Below are positions 26,624 through 36,063 of a stretch of DNA of 60,090 nt, piece by piece. The stretch's first letter is position 1, and each line of letters opens with the position of its first letter. A program made the position numbers and the translations under genes. The stretch is from Ignavibacteria bacterium. GTDB lineage: Bacteria; Bacteroidota; Ignavibacteria; UBA10030; SZUA-254. The stretch is taken from assembly GCA_016178625.1 (NCBI GenBank), contig JACOSX010000055.1, forward strand, positions 1 to 60,090. Direction: 5' to 3'. The notes beneath the pieces are model-generated. The model saw nothing but the letters and a program-made list of their open reading frames with translations. It was not told where the DNA came from and searched no databases.

Positions 26624-27727
26624 ATGACTAAACTCATCTCAATGTTACTGTTCGTTGTCTTTGTTCTGCCCCTCACGGCTCAAGAGGAATCTTCAATATC
26701 TCATGACATCATAGCAACCTACTCGATCGTCGCATGGGATTCTCTTACCGGCGATCTCGGTGTGGCAGTCCAGTCTAAATTTTTAGGTGTTGGTGCTGTG
26801 GTTCCCTACGCAAAATCGGGAGTAGGCGCAATTGCGACGCAAGCGTTCGCCAATACTGAATACGGTCCACAAGCATTGGAGATGCTCGAGCGTGGTATGT
26901 CGGCACAGCAGGTCGTCGATAGCTTCATTAAGTATGATACGAGCGCGAGCAGCCGTCAGCTTGGAGTCGTTGATGCACACGGTGGCTCGGCCGCATATAC
27001 CGGCACATCCTGTCTTTCATACGCGGGACACGTGGTTGGGAAGGGATATAGTGCACAGGGGAACATTCTCGCTAGTGAAACTGTCGTCAAAGCAATCGCT
27101 CGAACATTTGAGATTACGCCGGGAGATTTGGCAGATCGTATGCTTGCGGCACTTGATGCGGGGGAAGCCGCGGGTGGAGACAAACGTGGGCGACAGTCAG
27201 CCGCGCTTCTTGTTGTTCGCGAGAAAGGTGGTTATGCTGGATATAATGATCGTTTCATCGATATCCGCGTTGATGATGATTCCCTGCCTCTTGTTGCCCT
27301 GCGTAGGATTTATATGAAATGGCAGGAGACGTTCCTTCTTGATGCTCGGCTGAGGGCGGTGGATGAATTCAATCGGCGAAAGAGATTTGATGCCGCCCGC
27401 GAGGAAATGCAGCGAATTGTTTCATCCTTTAATGAGCAGTTGCGAAACCGACCCGATGATCCGGAGCTGTTGAACAATATTGCATGGGCGCTCGCAACAC
27501 ACGATCTCGACAGGGAGCGCGCGATGGAGCTTGCCAAACGCGCCGTCAAACTCGCCCCGGACAAGCCGAACTTCCTGGACACGATGGCGGAGTGCCATTT
27601 TCGCCTCGGTCATTATGATGAGGCAATCGCAATAGAAGCTGAACTTGTCACAAAAGACCCAACGAATGATAATTATTGGAAGCAACTTCAGAAATTTAAG
27701 GAAGGCAAGCAGCGGTCTGGTCGGTAA
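26624..27727 (+). CDS. secreted DUF1028 (Ntn-hydrolase-like) protein with TPR tail
   Basis: I place the start at ATG 26624, preceded by TTTTGGAGGT; the tracked ORF begins 36 codons earlier inside the NHL gene. That gives 367 residues with a signal peptide (MTKLISMLLFVVFVLPLTAQ). The DUF1028 domain follows: DIIATYSIVAWDSLTGDLGVAVQSKF, GVGAIATQAFAN and GNILASETVV. This fold resembles Ntn hydrolases but no substrate is known to me. The C-terminal 90 residues hold tetratricopeptide-like helices (LLNNIAWALATHDLDRERAM, FLDTMAECHFRLGHYDEAIA) that could recruit partners. The plausible cotranscription with surface genes suggests a periplasmic hydrolase. Confidence 0.85.
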   Translation: MTKLISMLLFVVFVLPLTAQEESSISHDIIATYSIVAWDSLTGDLGVAVQSKFLGVGAVVPYAKSGVGAIATQAFANTEYGPQALEMLERGMSAQQVVDSFIKYDTSASSRQLGVVDAHGGSAAYTGTSCLSYAGHVVGKGYSAQGNILASETVVKAIARTFEITPGDLADRMLAALDAGEAAGGDKRGRQSAALLVVREKGGYAGYNDRFIDIRVDDDSLPLVALRRIYMKWQETFLLDARLRAVDEFNRRKRFDAAREEMQRIVSSFNEQLRNRPDDPELLNNIAWALATHDLDRERAMELAKRAVKLAPDKPNFLDTMAECHFRLGHYDEAIAIEAELVTKDPTNDNYWKQLQKFKEGKQRSGR

Positions 27728-28277
27728 TCATTCGACATCGCAGCGACTCTTTTCCATAGTTCTGCTTTTGATTCTTAGTGTGCTGTCCTTTGCGTGTATG
27801 GGTGATCGATCTCAGCAAAAGAAGGGAACCCTGCAGACTCAAAACAATAATTCTCCTCGCGACATAAATGTTGGAGGAATTCATCTGTATCAACTACGCG
27901 ATAACATCAAGAAACAGTTTCCCTCGATGGATTGTGCAAAAGAAAATAACGAGAAGGAGTATTGCACAATTCGAATTTCGCGAGCGAACCGGCATGGTCG
28001 ATTTCAGGATATCGATCGACTTTACTTTTCTTTCGTGCATGACACGCTCCGATCGATCAAACTCCGGTACGCTCAAATATTTGATATAGAATATTTAAAC
28101 CTTGTTGCAGACCTTGAGAAAACCTATGGTTCAGCCACGTCAATTACCCCTGATAGTTCACACTACCTCTGGGATAGTGACTCGTTGAACATTATACTCG
28201 AACCGAATCGAAAACCGCATTGGACAGGATCTCTAATGACCTTTACCCCGCTCGTTGAATTCACTGGAAAATTTTAA
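27645..28277 (+). CDS. small putative lipoprotein of unknown function
   Basis: The ORF gives 210 residues, but its first ATG lies 83 bases inside the DUF1028 gene. A lipoprotein signal (FSIVLLLILSVLSFAC) begins only about 35 residues in, so translation may really start later, at a non-ATG codon near 27720-27760. The mature part has no domain I recognise; its sequence (VGGIHLYQLRDNIKKQFP, YLNLVADLEKTYGSATSI) is plausible folded protein. It ends the surface-gene run. Confidence 0.6.
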   Translation: MSQKTQRMIIIGSNFRNLRKASSGLVGNHSTSQRLFSIVLLLILSVLSFACMGDRSQQKKGTLQTQNNNSPRDINVGGIHLYQLRDNIKKQFPSMDCAKENNEKEYCTIRISRANRHGRFQDIDRLYFSFVHDTLRSIKLRYAQIFDIEYLNLVADLEKTYGSATSITPDSSHYLWDSDSLNIILEPNRKPHWTGSLMTFTPLVEFTGKF

Positions 28278-28380
28278 GGAATCAACTCGGTTGGCCTCCA
28301 AACGAATGAGGGGGGCAATCAGTCTTGCAACTAAGAACGGAAATCACTACATTGTTTTCAATTAGTTGAGTCATTCTCAC

Positions 28381-28470
28381 GGAGAGGTGGGTGAGTGGCT
28401 TAAACCAACGGTTTGCTAAACCGTCGTACGGGGTCAACCTGTACCGAGAGTTCAAATCTCTCCCTCTCCG
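28381..28470 (+). tRNA. tRNA-Ser (anticodon GCT)
   Basis: 90-nt class II tRNA: acceptor GGAGAGG/CCTCTCC, anticodon loop TTGCTAA inside CGGTT/AACCG, long variable arm CGTACGGGGTCAACCTGTACC, T-loop GTTCAAATC. CCA is not encoded. Confidence 0.96.
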
Positions 28471-28519
28471 CAAGGCAGCATAAATTATTGTGCCGTTGTC
28501 ATCCCAATCACCCCGCTTG

Positions 28520-28542
28520 TCCCCGCGCTCAGGGGATTTTTT
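28520..28542 (+). terminator. rho-independent terminator after tRNA-Ser
   Basis: TCCCC, seven-base loop, GGGGA, then six T. It lies 50 bases after the tRNA and 15 before gltX, so gltX needs its own promoter or read-through. Confidence 0.65.
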
Positions 28543-28557
28543 GTTTCTGACATCGTG

Positions 28558-30015
28558 ATGAGTAAGTTTAAGACGATACGTGTTCGCTTTGCGCCGAGCC
28601 CGACAGGGTACTTGCATGTCGGTGGCTTACGAACGGCTTTGTACAATTTTCTCTTTGCGAGAAAACACGGGGGAGTGTTCATTCTTCGGATCGAAGACAC
28701 AGACCGCACGCGCTACGTAAATGATGCCGTGGACAATCTCATCGAGACGCTGCGTTGGGCAGGACTCGATTACGATGAAGGACCTGAAAAAGGTGGAACC
28801 CTCGGTCCGTATGTACAATCTCAACGATTGGAGATTTACAAACAACATGTTGATCGACTGTTGAACACCCGAACGGCGTACCGTTGCTTCTGTACTCCAG
28901 ACCGATTGGAAATGATGCGGAAAGAGCAGGAAGCTCGACACATTTCACCGAAGTATGATCGGAATTGTTTGAGCTTATCTCAACAGGAGATTCAAGAGAA
29001 TGCCCGAAAGGGGATTCCTTGCGTCGTACGGATGAAGATTCCCGATTCGCTCACCATCAGGTTTCACGACGTCATTCGCGACGATGTTGAGTTTTCGAGC
29101 GAAATGCTGGACGATCAGGTGCTCATGAAGTCGGATGGTTACCCGACGTATCATCTCGCTAATGTGGTTGATGACCATCTCATGCAGATATCGCACGTCA
29201 TTCGAGGTGAGGAATGGTTATCAAGCACGCCGAAACATGTGTTGCTCTACCAATTCTTTGGATGGGAGTTGCCAGAGTTCGCTCATCTGCCGTTGCTCTT
29301 GAATCCGGACCGGTCGAAACTTAGCAAACGCCAAGGCGACGTCGCCGTCGAAGATTATCGAGCAAAAGGATATTTGAAAGAGGCACTGGTAAACTTTGTG
29401 GCAATGCTTGGATGGAACCCCGGCACTGAACAAGAGTACTTTAGCCTGGAGGAACTGATTCAACAGTTCTCGTTGGAACGTGTGAACAAGGCTGGCGCAA
29501 TTTTCAACATCGAAAAACTGAATTGGTTGAACGCCGAACACCTCCGAAGAAAGCCTGATGAGGAATTACTGAGGATGCTGAAGGAAGCGTTAGCACAGTC
29601 CAACTTCAAGAATGCGAAGCATGACGATGAGTATCTGCTCAAGGTTATTTTCGCAATGAGAGAGAGAGTCTCGTTTGTAAATGACTTCATTGAAAAAGGC
29701 TCCTACTTTTTCGAGCCTCCCAATGAGTACGATCAAGAAGTTGTGAGGAAACGGTGGAAGGCAGAGACACCCTCGCAACTAAAACAATTAGCTGAGGAGT
29801 TTTCCAAGTTAACCAGCCCGACCAAACAGGACTATGAAGCAGCATTGCAGAATACTGCCGATGTATTTCATGTTGGCAATGGGACACTCATTCACGCTGT
29901 GCGTCTTGCAGTTTCTGGTGTTGGTGGAGGACCCGGTGTGTATGATATTCTTTTCATCTTAGGGAAGGATGAGAGTCTCAAAAGAATGCACACCGCTATC
30001 GAAAGACTTACGTAA
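28558..30015 (+). CDS. gltX: glutamyl-tRNA synthetase
   Basis: Class I aminoacyl-tRNA synthetase charging tRNA-Glu. 485 residues from ATG 28558 (GTG three bases earlier is the tracked start). HIGH-type motif [20 protein letters not shown] at the N-terminus, the bacterial marker LFARKHGG, and the KMSKS counterpart KLSKRQGDV at about 258. Length is normal for the bacterial discriminating enzyme. glnS follows with a TAATG overlap, so both Glx synthetases are made from one mRNA, which fits a cell that charges Gln directly. Confidence 0.96.
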   Translation: MSKFKTIRVRFAPSPTGYLHVGGLRTALYNFLFARKHGGVFILRIEDTDRTRYVNDAVDNLIETLRWAGLDYDEGPEKGGTLGPYVQSQRLEIYKQHVDRLLNTRTAYRCFCTPDRLEMMRKEQEARHISPKYDRNCLSLSQQEIQENARKGIPCVVRMKIPDSLTIRFHDVIRDDVEFSSEMLDDQVLMKSDGYPTYHLANVVDDHLMQISHVIRGEEWLSSTPKHVLLYQFFGWELPEFAHLPLLLNPDRSKLSKRQGDVAVEDYRAKGYLKEALVNFVAMLGWNPGTEQEYFSLEELIQQFSLERVNKAGAIFNIEKLNWLNAEHLRRKPDEELLRMLKEALAQSNFKNAKHDDEYLLKVIFAMRERVSFVNDFIEKGSYFFEPPNEYDQEVVRKRWKAETPSQLKQLAEEFSKLTSPTKQDYEAALQNTADVFHVGNGTLIHAVRLAVSGVGGGPGVYDILFILGKDESLKRMHTAIERLT

Positions 30016-31724
30016 TGACTTCCGGCAATAACGAACAGCCTGAGAGCATGGATAAGACCGTTGAGATTCCTGAATCTAGAAATTTCATCCGAGAAATCAT
30101 CGATGAAGATTTGAAGACGGACAAATTCGGTGGACGTGTTCACACACGGTTTCCTCCAGAGCCGAACGGATATCTGCATATAGGTCACGCGAAATCGATT
30201 TGTCTAAACTTTGGGATCGCACGAGATTACAAAGGCTTGTGCAACCTGCGATTCGATGACACGAATCCAAGCAAAGAGGATATCGAGTACGTCGAGTCAA
30301 TTGAGAATGATGTACACTGGCTGGGATTTGATTGGGAAGATCGGTTGTATTATGCATCCGATTACTTCGAGCAGTTAGAGGATTATGGGCGAAAGCTTAT
30401 CAAAAAAGGGAAAGCATATGTGTGCGATTTGAGCGCTGATGAGATCCGAGAACACCGGGGAACGCTGACCCAACCTGGCAAAGATAGCCCGTACCGCAAC
30501 CGATCGGTGGATGAAAATTTAGATTTGTTCCGCCGAATGCGAGATGGTGAATTCCCGGACGGTTCACGCACGCTTCGCGCAAAAATCGACATGTCCTCTC
30601 CCAATCTCAATATGCGTGACCCCGTCATGTATCGCATCCTCCGGGCAACGCATCATCGGACTGGCGACACATGGTGCATCTATCCGATGTATGATTGGGC
30701 ACATGGATTGTGCGATTCGATTGAGGGAATAACACACTCATTATGTACGCTGGAGTTTGCAGATCATCGCCCTCTGTACGATTGGTTTCTCGATGAACTC
30801 GGAGTTTACCATCCTCAGCAGATTGAATTCGCGCGACTCAATCTTACCTATACGGTCATGAGCAAGCGAAGGCTTCTTCAGTTGGTCGATGAAGGATTCG
30901 TCAATGGATGGGATGATCCCCGCATGCCTACCATAACGGGTCTGAGGCGGCGCGGATATACTCCAGAATCAATTAGGAATTTTGCGGAACGAGTGGGCGT
31001 CGCTAAGCGAGAAAATATGATTGACATTAGCCTGCTTGAGAATAGCTTACGAGAGGACATGAATAAATGCGCACCTCGTGTCATGGCAATCCTCCATCCA
31101 TTGAAGGTCATCATCGACAACTATCCTGAGGGTAAGGTGGAGGAGCTCGACGGAGCGAATAACCCGGAAGATCCTTCCATGGGATCGAGGAAGATTCCTT
31201 TTTCGAATGTCATCTACATTGAGCGAGAGGATTTCCGAGAGAATCCACCGCCAAAATACTTCCGGCTCTCCCCCGGAGCAGAAGTGCGTCTGAGATATGC
31301 CTATGTCATCATGTGTACCAATGTGGTAAAAGATGGAACGACAGGCGAAATCGTGGAAGTTCACTGCACATATGATCCCGAGACAAAGAGTGGATCATCG
31401 CAGAACAAGAAGAAAGTGAAGGGAACAATTCACTGGGTCTCAGCCTCTCATGCACTTGCTGCAGAAGTGAGAGTGTATGACCGACTATTCACAGTGGAAG
31501 ATCCAAGCGGAGAGAATTGGAAGACTCTCATCAATCCAAATGCTCTTGCCGTATTAAGGGATTGCAAAGTTGAAAGAACCCTATCAAGTGCGAAGGTACA
31601 AGATCGTTTTCAGTTCGAGCGGCTCGGGTATTTTTGTGTCGATAATGATTCTACGAAGGATATATTGATTTTCAATCGCACAGTTTCCTTACGCGATACA
31701 TGGGCAAAGATCGAAAAGTCGTGA
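30015..31724 (+). CDS. glnS: glutaminyl-tRNA synthetase
   Basis: Class I synthetase forming Gln-tRNA-Gln. 569 residues, the usual bacterial length. The HIGH motif is [20 protein letters not shown], with the [11 protein letters not shown] signature specific to GlnRS. KMSKS appears as VMSKRRL. The C-terminal half has the beta-barrel anticodon-binding domains ([37 protein letters not shown]). GlnRS is of eukaryotic origin and patchy in bacteria, being present in gammaproteobacteria and Bacteroidota relatives. It overlaps gltX by one base. Confidence 0.96.
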   Translation: MTSGNNEQPESMDKTVEIPESRNFIREIIDEDLKTDKFGGRVHTRFPPEPNGYLHIGHAKSICLNFGIARDYKGLCNLRFDDTNPSKEDIEYVESIENDVHWLGFDWEDRLYYASDYFEQLEDYGRKLIKKGKAYVCDLSADEIREHRGTLTQPGKDSPYRNRSVDENLDLFRRMRDGEFPDGSRTLRAKIDMSSPNLNMRDPVMYRILRATHHRTGDTWCIYPMYDWAHGLCDSIEGITHSLCTLEFADHRPLYDWFLDELGVYHPQQIEFARLNLTYTVMSKRRLLQLVDEGFVNGWDDPRMPTITGLRRRGYTPESIRNFAERVGVAKRENMIDISLLENSLREDMNKCAPRVMAILHPLKVIIDNYPEGKVEELDGANNPEDPSMGSRKIPFSNVIYIEREDFRENPPPKYFRLSPGAEVRLRYAYVIMCTNVVKDGTTGEIVEVHCTYDPETKSGSSQNKKKVKGTIHWVSASHALAAEVRVYDRLFTVEDPSGENWKTLINPNALAVLRDCKVERTLSSAKVQDRFQFERLGYFCVDNDSTKDILIFNRTVSLRDTWAKIEKS

Positions 31725-31765
31725 GCCGTGATCGGGTTCATAATGTGACGCGGGGCTTACCTTTC

Positions 31766-31794
31766 TTGACTATAGATAGATAAACAACTATATT
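31766..31794 (+). promoter_or_regulatory. near-consensus promoter of the folB operon, giving a near-leaderless mRNA
   Basis: TTGACT (31766-31771), 17-base spacer, TATATT (31789-31794). The folB ATG is at 31808, so transcription should begin about six to eight bases before it. No ribosome-binding site fits in that space. Confidence 0.65.
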
Positions 31795-31807
31795 TTGCAG
31801 AATTTCC

Positions 31808-32176
31808 ATGCCCGATGCTATCATCAGAATCAAGAACGCTTCTTTCTATGCCTATCATGGTGTTGCCACAGATGAGCAAAACCTTGGGGGAAAATTCGAA
31901 GTCGACGTAGAGATTCGCAGTGACCTCTCTGCCGCGATCGAAAGCGACAGCCTTAAACAAACGGTCGATTATGAAGCTGTCTATTCGTTTATTCAGAAAA
32001 CTGTTACACGCAAGAAATATTATTTGTTGGAAGCACTTGCCAATACAATTGCACAGGGACTTCTTCAAGAGTTCAACGGCATTCAATCGCTAACAGTAAC
32101 AGTTCGGAAACCACATCCACCGGTGAAGGGAGTGGTTGATTATGTGGAAGTGGTGGTTACGGAACATCGCACGTGA
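31808..32176 (+). CDS. folB: dihydroneopterin aldolase
   Basis: Folate synthesis: converts 7,8-dihydroneopterin to 6-hydroxymethyl-dihydropterin plus glycolaldehyde. 122 residues, standard size. The family pattern IRIKNASFYAYHGVATDEQN is at the N-terminus. LKQTVDYEAVYSFIQKTV and the catalytic Lys-containing VTVRKPHPPVKGVVDYVEV complete the site. folK starts four bases downstream, giving the next step of the pathway in the same transcript. Confidence 0.94.
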   Translation: MPDAIIRIKNASFYAYHGVATDEQNLGGKFEVDVEIRSDLSAAIESDSLKQTVDYEAVYSFIQKTVTRKKYYLLEALANTIAQGLLQEFNGIQSLTVTVRKPHPPVKGVVDYVEVVVTEHRT

Positions 32177-32179
32177 ACA

Positions 32180-32686
32180 ATGTATACAGTCTATTTAGGA
32201 TTAGGGTCCAATCTTGGTGATCGTCTAAGCAACCTCTCAAGGGCTGTAGAAGAGATTAACGGAGTTGCCTCGATCATCGATGTTTCATCAATCTATGAGA
32301 CCGAGCCTGTTGAAATGGATTCGGAGAATCTCTTTTACAACATGGTGCTGGGGATTAGTACACCCGATGACCCGCCATTGCTACTGGTGAAGTTAAAAAA
32401 GATCGAAAAAAAACTGGGACGTAAAGCGCGAACCCATCTGGAACCCAGACTCATCGATATCGACATCCTGCTCTATCGCGGACTTGCGTACGAAGATCAT
32501 ACGGTGCGTGTTCCACATCCCGCATTAGAGCACCGACGATTCGCGCTCCAGCCATTGAACGAAATTGCCCCGACAGCAGTGCACCCAATACTTGAAAAAA
32601 CTATTGCCTCATTGTTGCGCGCCTGTCGTGATCGACATCGCGTCGTGCGGACGGAGTATCATATCCATTCTTCAACCTCCCATTAA
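32180..32686 (+). CDS. folK: 2-amino-4-hydroxy-6-hydroxymethyldihydropteridine pyrophosphokinase
   Basis: Transfers pyrophosphate from ATP to the FolB product. 168 residues: YLGLGSNLGDRLSNL at the N-terminus, SSIYETEPV, FYNMVLGI, and the HPPK signature RLIDIDILLY followed by VPHPALEHRRFALQPL. Placed between folB and a deoxynucleoside kinase whose start codon is 11 bases after the folK stop. HPPK-kinase fusions are known in this bacterial group, and here the two remain separate genes. Confidence 0.94.
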   Translation: MYTVYLGLGSNLGDRLSNLSRAVEEINGVASIIDVSSIYETEPVEMDSENLFYNMVLGISTPDDPPLLLVKLKKIEKKLGRKARTHLEPRLIDIDILLYRGLAYEDHTVRVPHPALEHRRFALQPLNEIAPTAVHPILEKTIASLLRACRDRHRVVRTEYHIHSSTSH

Positions 32687-32696
32687 CGGAAAGCAC

Positions 32697-33374
32697 GTGC
32701 AACGATCCCTCGATTCTCTCATCGAACAATCGGATATTCGTCATATCGCCATTGAAGGCGTCATTGGAGCAGGAAAGACAACCCTGACGAAGCTGCTTGG
32801 AGACCGGCTTAATGCAAAGGTTGTCCTAGAACGATTTGAAGAAAACCCCTTCCTCCCGAAATTCTATGAAGATCCTGAGCGGTATGCATTTCAGACTCAG
32901 ATATTTTTCCTTTTAAGCCGATACAAACAGCAGCAGGAACTCATTCAAGCTGATCTCTTCCATCGCTTCCTGCTCACAGACTACATTTTTGAAAAGGATA
33001 AAATATTTGCGTACCTTAATCTCGCAGACGACGAGCTGAAATTGTATGAAAGCGTGCTCACCTCGATTGAGCATTCGGTGCCAACACCAGACCTCGTCGT
33101 GTATATCCAGTGTCACGTAAATCGTTTGATGACAAATATTCAGAAGCGTGGCAGAGAGATTGAGCGGAATATGGCCGAACAATATATCAGGGACCTTAAC
33201 GAGGCATACAACTACTTCTTCTTCCGATACAAGGCAGCACCGCTGCTCATCGTGAACGCTTCGCAGATCGATTTTGTGAACGACCAGAATGATTTCGAAG
33301 ATCTCGTCTATGAAATCTTCCGACCTGATAAAGCACCGGTCGAGTACTATAACCCATCAAGCTTGAAACGATAG
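32697..33374 (+). CDS. deoxynucleoside kinase (dNK/Tmk-like P-loop kinase)
   Basis: Phosphorylates salvaged deoxynucleosides. The ORF track starts at 32565 inside folK, but GTG 32697 with GGAAAG upstream gives a clean 225-residue protein. P-loop IAIEGVIGAGKTTLTKLLGD; the substrate-site glutamate lies in VLERFEENPFLPKFYED; the DRS-like region is LTDYIFEKDKIFAYLNL; the lid is KRGREIERNM. It resembles the dGK/dAK group. Cotranscribed with folB and folK, linking folate and nucleotide supply. Confidence 0.88.
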   Translation: MQRSLDSLIEQSDIRHIAIEGVIGAGKTTLTKLLGDRLNAKVVLERFEENPFLPKFYEDPERYAFQTQIFFLLSRYKQQQELIQADLFHRFLLTDYIFEKDKIFAYLNLADDELKLYESVLTSIEHSVPTPDLVVYIQCHVNRLMTNIQKRGREIERNMAEQYIRDLNEAYNYFFFRYKAAPLLIVNASQIDFVNDQNDFEDLVYEIFRPDKAPVEYYNPSSLKR

Positions 33375-33385
33375 GCGGGTGCAGG

Positions 33386-33583
33386 ATGATGCGTTTTTTG
33401 TTGTGGTTCGGCTTCATCTTTATCGTGTGGAAGATCGCCAGGCTGTTTTCATCATACGCTGGCCGCTCGCGATATACGAAAAACACCACCTCGTCGTTTT
33501 CCAATATCGAAGATGCTGAATTCGAGGACCTCTCTAAGAAACCTCAATCTTCAGATTCCACCAACGCTCAGCAGGATCATTGA
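33386..33583 (+). CDS. small single-span membrane protein of unknown function
   Basis: 65 residues: an N-terminal hydrophobic helix (FLLWFGFIFIVWKIARLF) followed by a Ser/Thr/Asp-rich polar tail with no motif. The stop codon overlaps the TTG start of the glycosyltransferase gene, suggesting coupling. Such short membrane proteins are common beside folate genes in this group but uncharacterised. Confidence 0.6.
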   Translation: MMRFLLWFGFIFIVWKIARLFSSYAGRSRYTKNTTSSFSNIEDAEFEDLSKKPQSSDSTNAQQDH

Positions 33584-34725
33584 GTCTCTCCTCTCTTACT
33601 GTTTCTTCCTCGTTCCTGGACAGAATCGAACAACGCTTCAAAAAAATCTTTGTGCAGTTGATGAGCGCGATGATGAAGTCCGAGAATCGGGTCTCATTCT
33701 CCAAAGCTAATGTTAAAAATATCCTCGTCGTCCGACAGCACGACCAACTTGGCGACATGCTCTGTGTGATCCCGCTCCTTCGCGCACTACGCTCGCATTT
33801 TCCGAATGCGCACATCACACTCATCGCGAGTCTCGTCAATTATGAGGTCATGCGAAATCACCCATACCTTGACGACGTGCTAAGTTACGATAAGCGTCGC
33901 TTCATCGCGTCATTTCTTCAGTTGTGGAACTTTATCCATACACTCCGCACACGTCAATACGATCTCGCAGTTGTGCCATGTACAGTGTCCACCTCCGTCA
34001 CGAGCGATGTCCTTGCCTGGCTTTCTCGCGCAAAGGTACGGATCGGTGCAAAGAGCTTGCAGTATCGACAGAACCCAACTGCATTTTGTTTTACAACTAC
34101 TGTTGACCTCCGCTGGGAACCGACTTCACGCAGACACCAAACCCTCCGTAATCTCGATATTCTGGAACCAATCGGACTAACAACGGAAGATCTCATGCTT
34201 GTCATCGGACTCACTGAAGCAGAGAAAGGCTTTGCAAGAGAGTTCCTGGCGCCGCTTCGGAAGAAACATCGAGTACTTGTTGGTATTCATCCCGGAGCGG
34301 GTAAAGTGGCCAATCGATGGAGCCCAGGCAACTTCGCATCTGTGGCAAATCGGATGTCGAAGGAATACGACGTTGGCATTGTCGTCACCGCGGGACCGAT
34401 GGATGATGAGGTCTTGCTTGAAATGCAAAAGGGATTACAATGTCCATTCGAACTCATCCAAGATCAACCTATTCGTCGCGTCGCTGCCATGATCAATGAA
34501 TTGGACCTCTTCGTTACGAACGATACCGGTGTGATGCACATAGCAGGCGCATTGAGCGCAACCGTTCTGGCGCTTTTTGGACCAACAGACCCGCTTGAAT
34601 GGGCACCAATCGGAGAAAAAAATCGTTTTATAGTTGTAGCGGATGGCAACATTAATTCAATCTCGGTGGATGAAGTCAATAATCTTATCGATGTAATCCT
34701 TCTGAACATGTTGAGACAAAAGTGA
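33580..34725 (+). CDS. GT9-family glycosyltransferase (heptosyltransferase-like)
   Basis: 381 residues resembling ADP-heptose:LPS heptosyltransferases, which add heptose to the lipopolysaccharide inner core at the cytoplasmic membrane. ILVVRQHDQLGDMLCVIPLLRALR is the N-terminal family motif. VGIHPGAGKVANRWSPGNFA is the donor-domain start, and FVTNDTGVMHIAGALSATVLALFGPTDP is the signature. The tracked start is TTG overlapping the previous stop; ATG at about residue 43 is an alternative. No other LPS genes are nearby. Confidence 0.88.
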   Translation: MSLSSLTVSSSFLDRIEQRFKKIFVQLMSAMMKSENRVSFSKANVKNILVVRQHDQLGDMLCVIPLLRALRSHFPNAHITLIASLVNYEVMRNHPYLDDVLSYDKRRFIASFLQLWNFIHTLRTRQYDLAVVPCTVSTSVTSDVLAWLSRAKVRIGAKSLQYRQNPTAFCFTTTVDLRWEPTSRRHQTLRNLDILEPIGLTTEDLMLVIGLTEAEKGFAREFLAPLRKKHRVLVGIHPGAGKVANRWSPGNFASVANRMSKEYDVGIVVTAGPMDDEVLLEMQKGLQCPFELIQDQPIRRVAAMINELDLFVTNDTGVMHIAGALSATVLALFGPTDPLEWAPIGEKNRFIVVADGNINSISVDEVNNLIDVILLNMLRQK

Positions 34726-34726
34726 A

Positions 34727-34755
34727 TTGATTATTGGTGATGTGTTAAGTATCTT
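34727..34755 (+). promoter_or_regulatory. promoter predicted to give a leaderless nadA mRNA
   Basis: TTGATT (34727-34732), 17-base spacer, TATCTT (34750-34755). Transcription should start near 34762, after the tracked TTG (34755) and first ATG (34758) but two bases before ATG 34764. Confidence 0.5.
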
Positions 34756-34763
34756 TGATGAGT

Positions 34764-35741
34764 ATGAATGAAATTCAAATTGCACAATCCAGCGTAGAAA
34801 CAACGGAACTCGAAGAAATTCCGGTGAATCTTGAACAAGAGATTCTGTTTCTGAAGCAGAGTCTGAACGCAGTGTTGCTTGCACACTATTACCAGGAGTC
34901 TGAAATCCAGGATCTCGCCGATATTGTGGGGGATAGTCTCGAACTTTCTCGAAGGGCCGCCACAACGGATGCGGATGTCATCGTTTTTGCGGGCGTTCAT
35001 TTCATGGCAGAGACCGCGAAGATTCTTAGTCCAACAAAACAAGTGCTCCTCCCAGACCTGAATGCAGGGTGCTCGCTTGCCGAGGGATGTCCGGCACTGC
35101 TCTTCAAGCAATTCAGAGAACAGCATCCTGATCACATCGCGATAACATATATTAACTGTTCTGCCGAAGTAAAAGCGCTCAGCGACATCATCTGTACTTC
35201 CAGTAATGCAGAGAAGATTATTCGCCAGATCCCCGAACATACACCGATCCTCTTCGCTCCTGATCGTAATCTCGGAAATTATTTGATCAAGAAGACTGGT
35301 CGAAGAATGTTGCTCTGGCAAGGAACCTGTATCGTTCATGAGACATTCAGCGCGAAGAAAATACTCCATCTGAAAACACAATATCCACAGGCAAAACTCA
35401 TTGCCCACCCCGAGTGTGAAGAGATCGTGCTCAATCAGGCAGACTTTATTGGTTCGACAAGCGCCCTGTTGCGTCACGTTCAGCAAAGTCTGGAGAAAGA
35501 GTTTATCATTGCCACAGAAGTTGGCATCATTCATCAAATGCAAAAGGCTTGTCCCGATAAACTTTTCATCCCGGCGCCTCCCGAAGAGAGTTGCGCATGC
35601 AACCAATGTCCATATATGAAGCTTAACACGATGGAAAAACTTTACCTTTGTATGAAACACCGCTCGCCGGAAATTACATTGAGTGATGAGTTGATTCGTC
35701 GTGCCCGTCTTCCGATCCAGCGGATGATGGAGATGAGTTAA
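34764..35741 (+). CDS. nadA: quinolinate synthase
   Basis: Condenses iminoaspartate with dihydroxyacetone phosphate to quinolinate in de novo NAD synthesis, using a [4Fe-4S] cluster. 325 residues from ATG 34764; I choose it because the only promoter in the gap places the transcript start there (34755 is the tracked start). Three cluster cysteines are in place: [22 protein letters not shown] and [19 protein letters not shown]. Substrate-site motifs [31 protein letters not shown] and FAPDRNLG are intact. nadB and nadC are not in the window. Confidence 0.95.
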   Translation: MNEIQIAQSSVETTELEEIPVNLEQEILFLKQSLNAVLLAHYYQESEIQDLADIVGDSLELSRRAATTDADVIVFAGVHFMAETAKILSPTKQVLLPDLNAGCSLAEGCPALLFKQFREQHPDHIAITYINCSAEVKALSDIICTSSNAEKIIRQIPEHTPILFAPDRNLGNYLIKKTGRRMLLWQGTCIVHETFSAKKILHLKTQYPQAKLIAHPECEEIVLNQADFIGSTSALLRHVQQSLEKEFIIATEVGIIHQMQKACPDKLFIPAPPEESCACNQCPYMKLNTMEKLYLCMKHRSPEITLSDELIRRARLPIQRMMEMS

Positions 35742-35785
35742 GCAAAAGACTATCTCCCCGTCCTTCCTAACCAGCCGCCGCGTCA

Positions 35786-35926
35786 TGCTGATCCCGACAA
35801 TGTGGGGACAGCAGCCAAACTAAGATTGCTCTGATGAGATGCCGACCTGAAGTGTGTCGAGATGATGATGAACCCGTCGCATTCCGAACAGTCCCGCCAC
35901 AGCGAGGTCGTCACGAAGTGACGCCT
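35786..35926. repeat. pair of imperfect palindromes in the nadA-acnA gap
   Basis: Stem one: TGCTG(A)TCCC, nine-base loop, GGGACAGCA (35786-35813). Stem two: AGG(T)CGTCAC, GAA, GTGACGCCT (35905-35926). They resemble dispersed REP-like palindromes, often with GTCATTC/GTCATGC cores, between operons. The 320-base gap otherwise holds no gene. Confidence 0.4.
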
Positions 35927-36063
35927 TGGGGGGGAATGACGCGCTTCTTATTTTCGACATGACCCATTTCCGCTTTTGAATTTTTTTTAATACATTAAGA
36001 TCAATTCCATCAGTCAATAGAGTACATCACTATTATGCCTTTCTGATTCCTTTAGGGTTGAAT

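Noticed and set aside
32565-32696. Extended N-terminus of the deoxynucleoside kinase
   Set aside because: It overlaps folK out of frame; the GTG at 32697 has a proper ribosome site just before the conserved P-loop region.
34731-35786. 351-aa minus-strand ORF
   Set aside because: Mirror of nadA; no domain, and nadA is certain.
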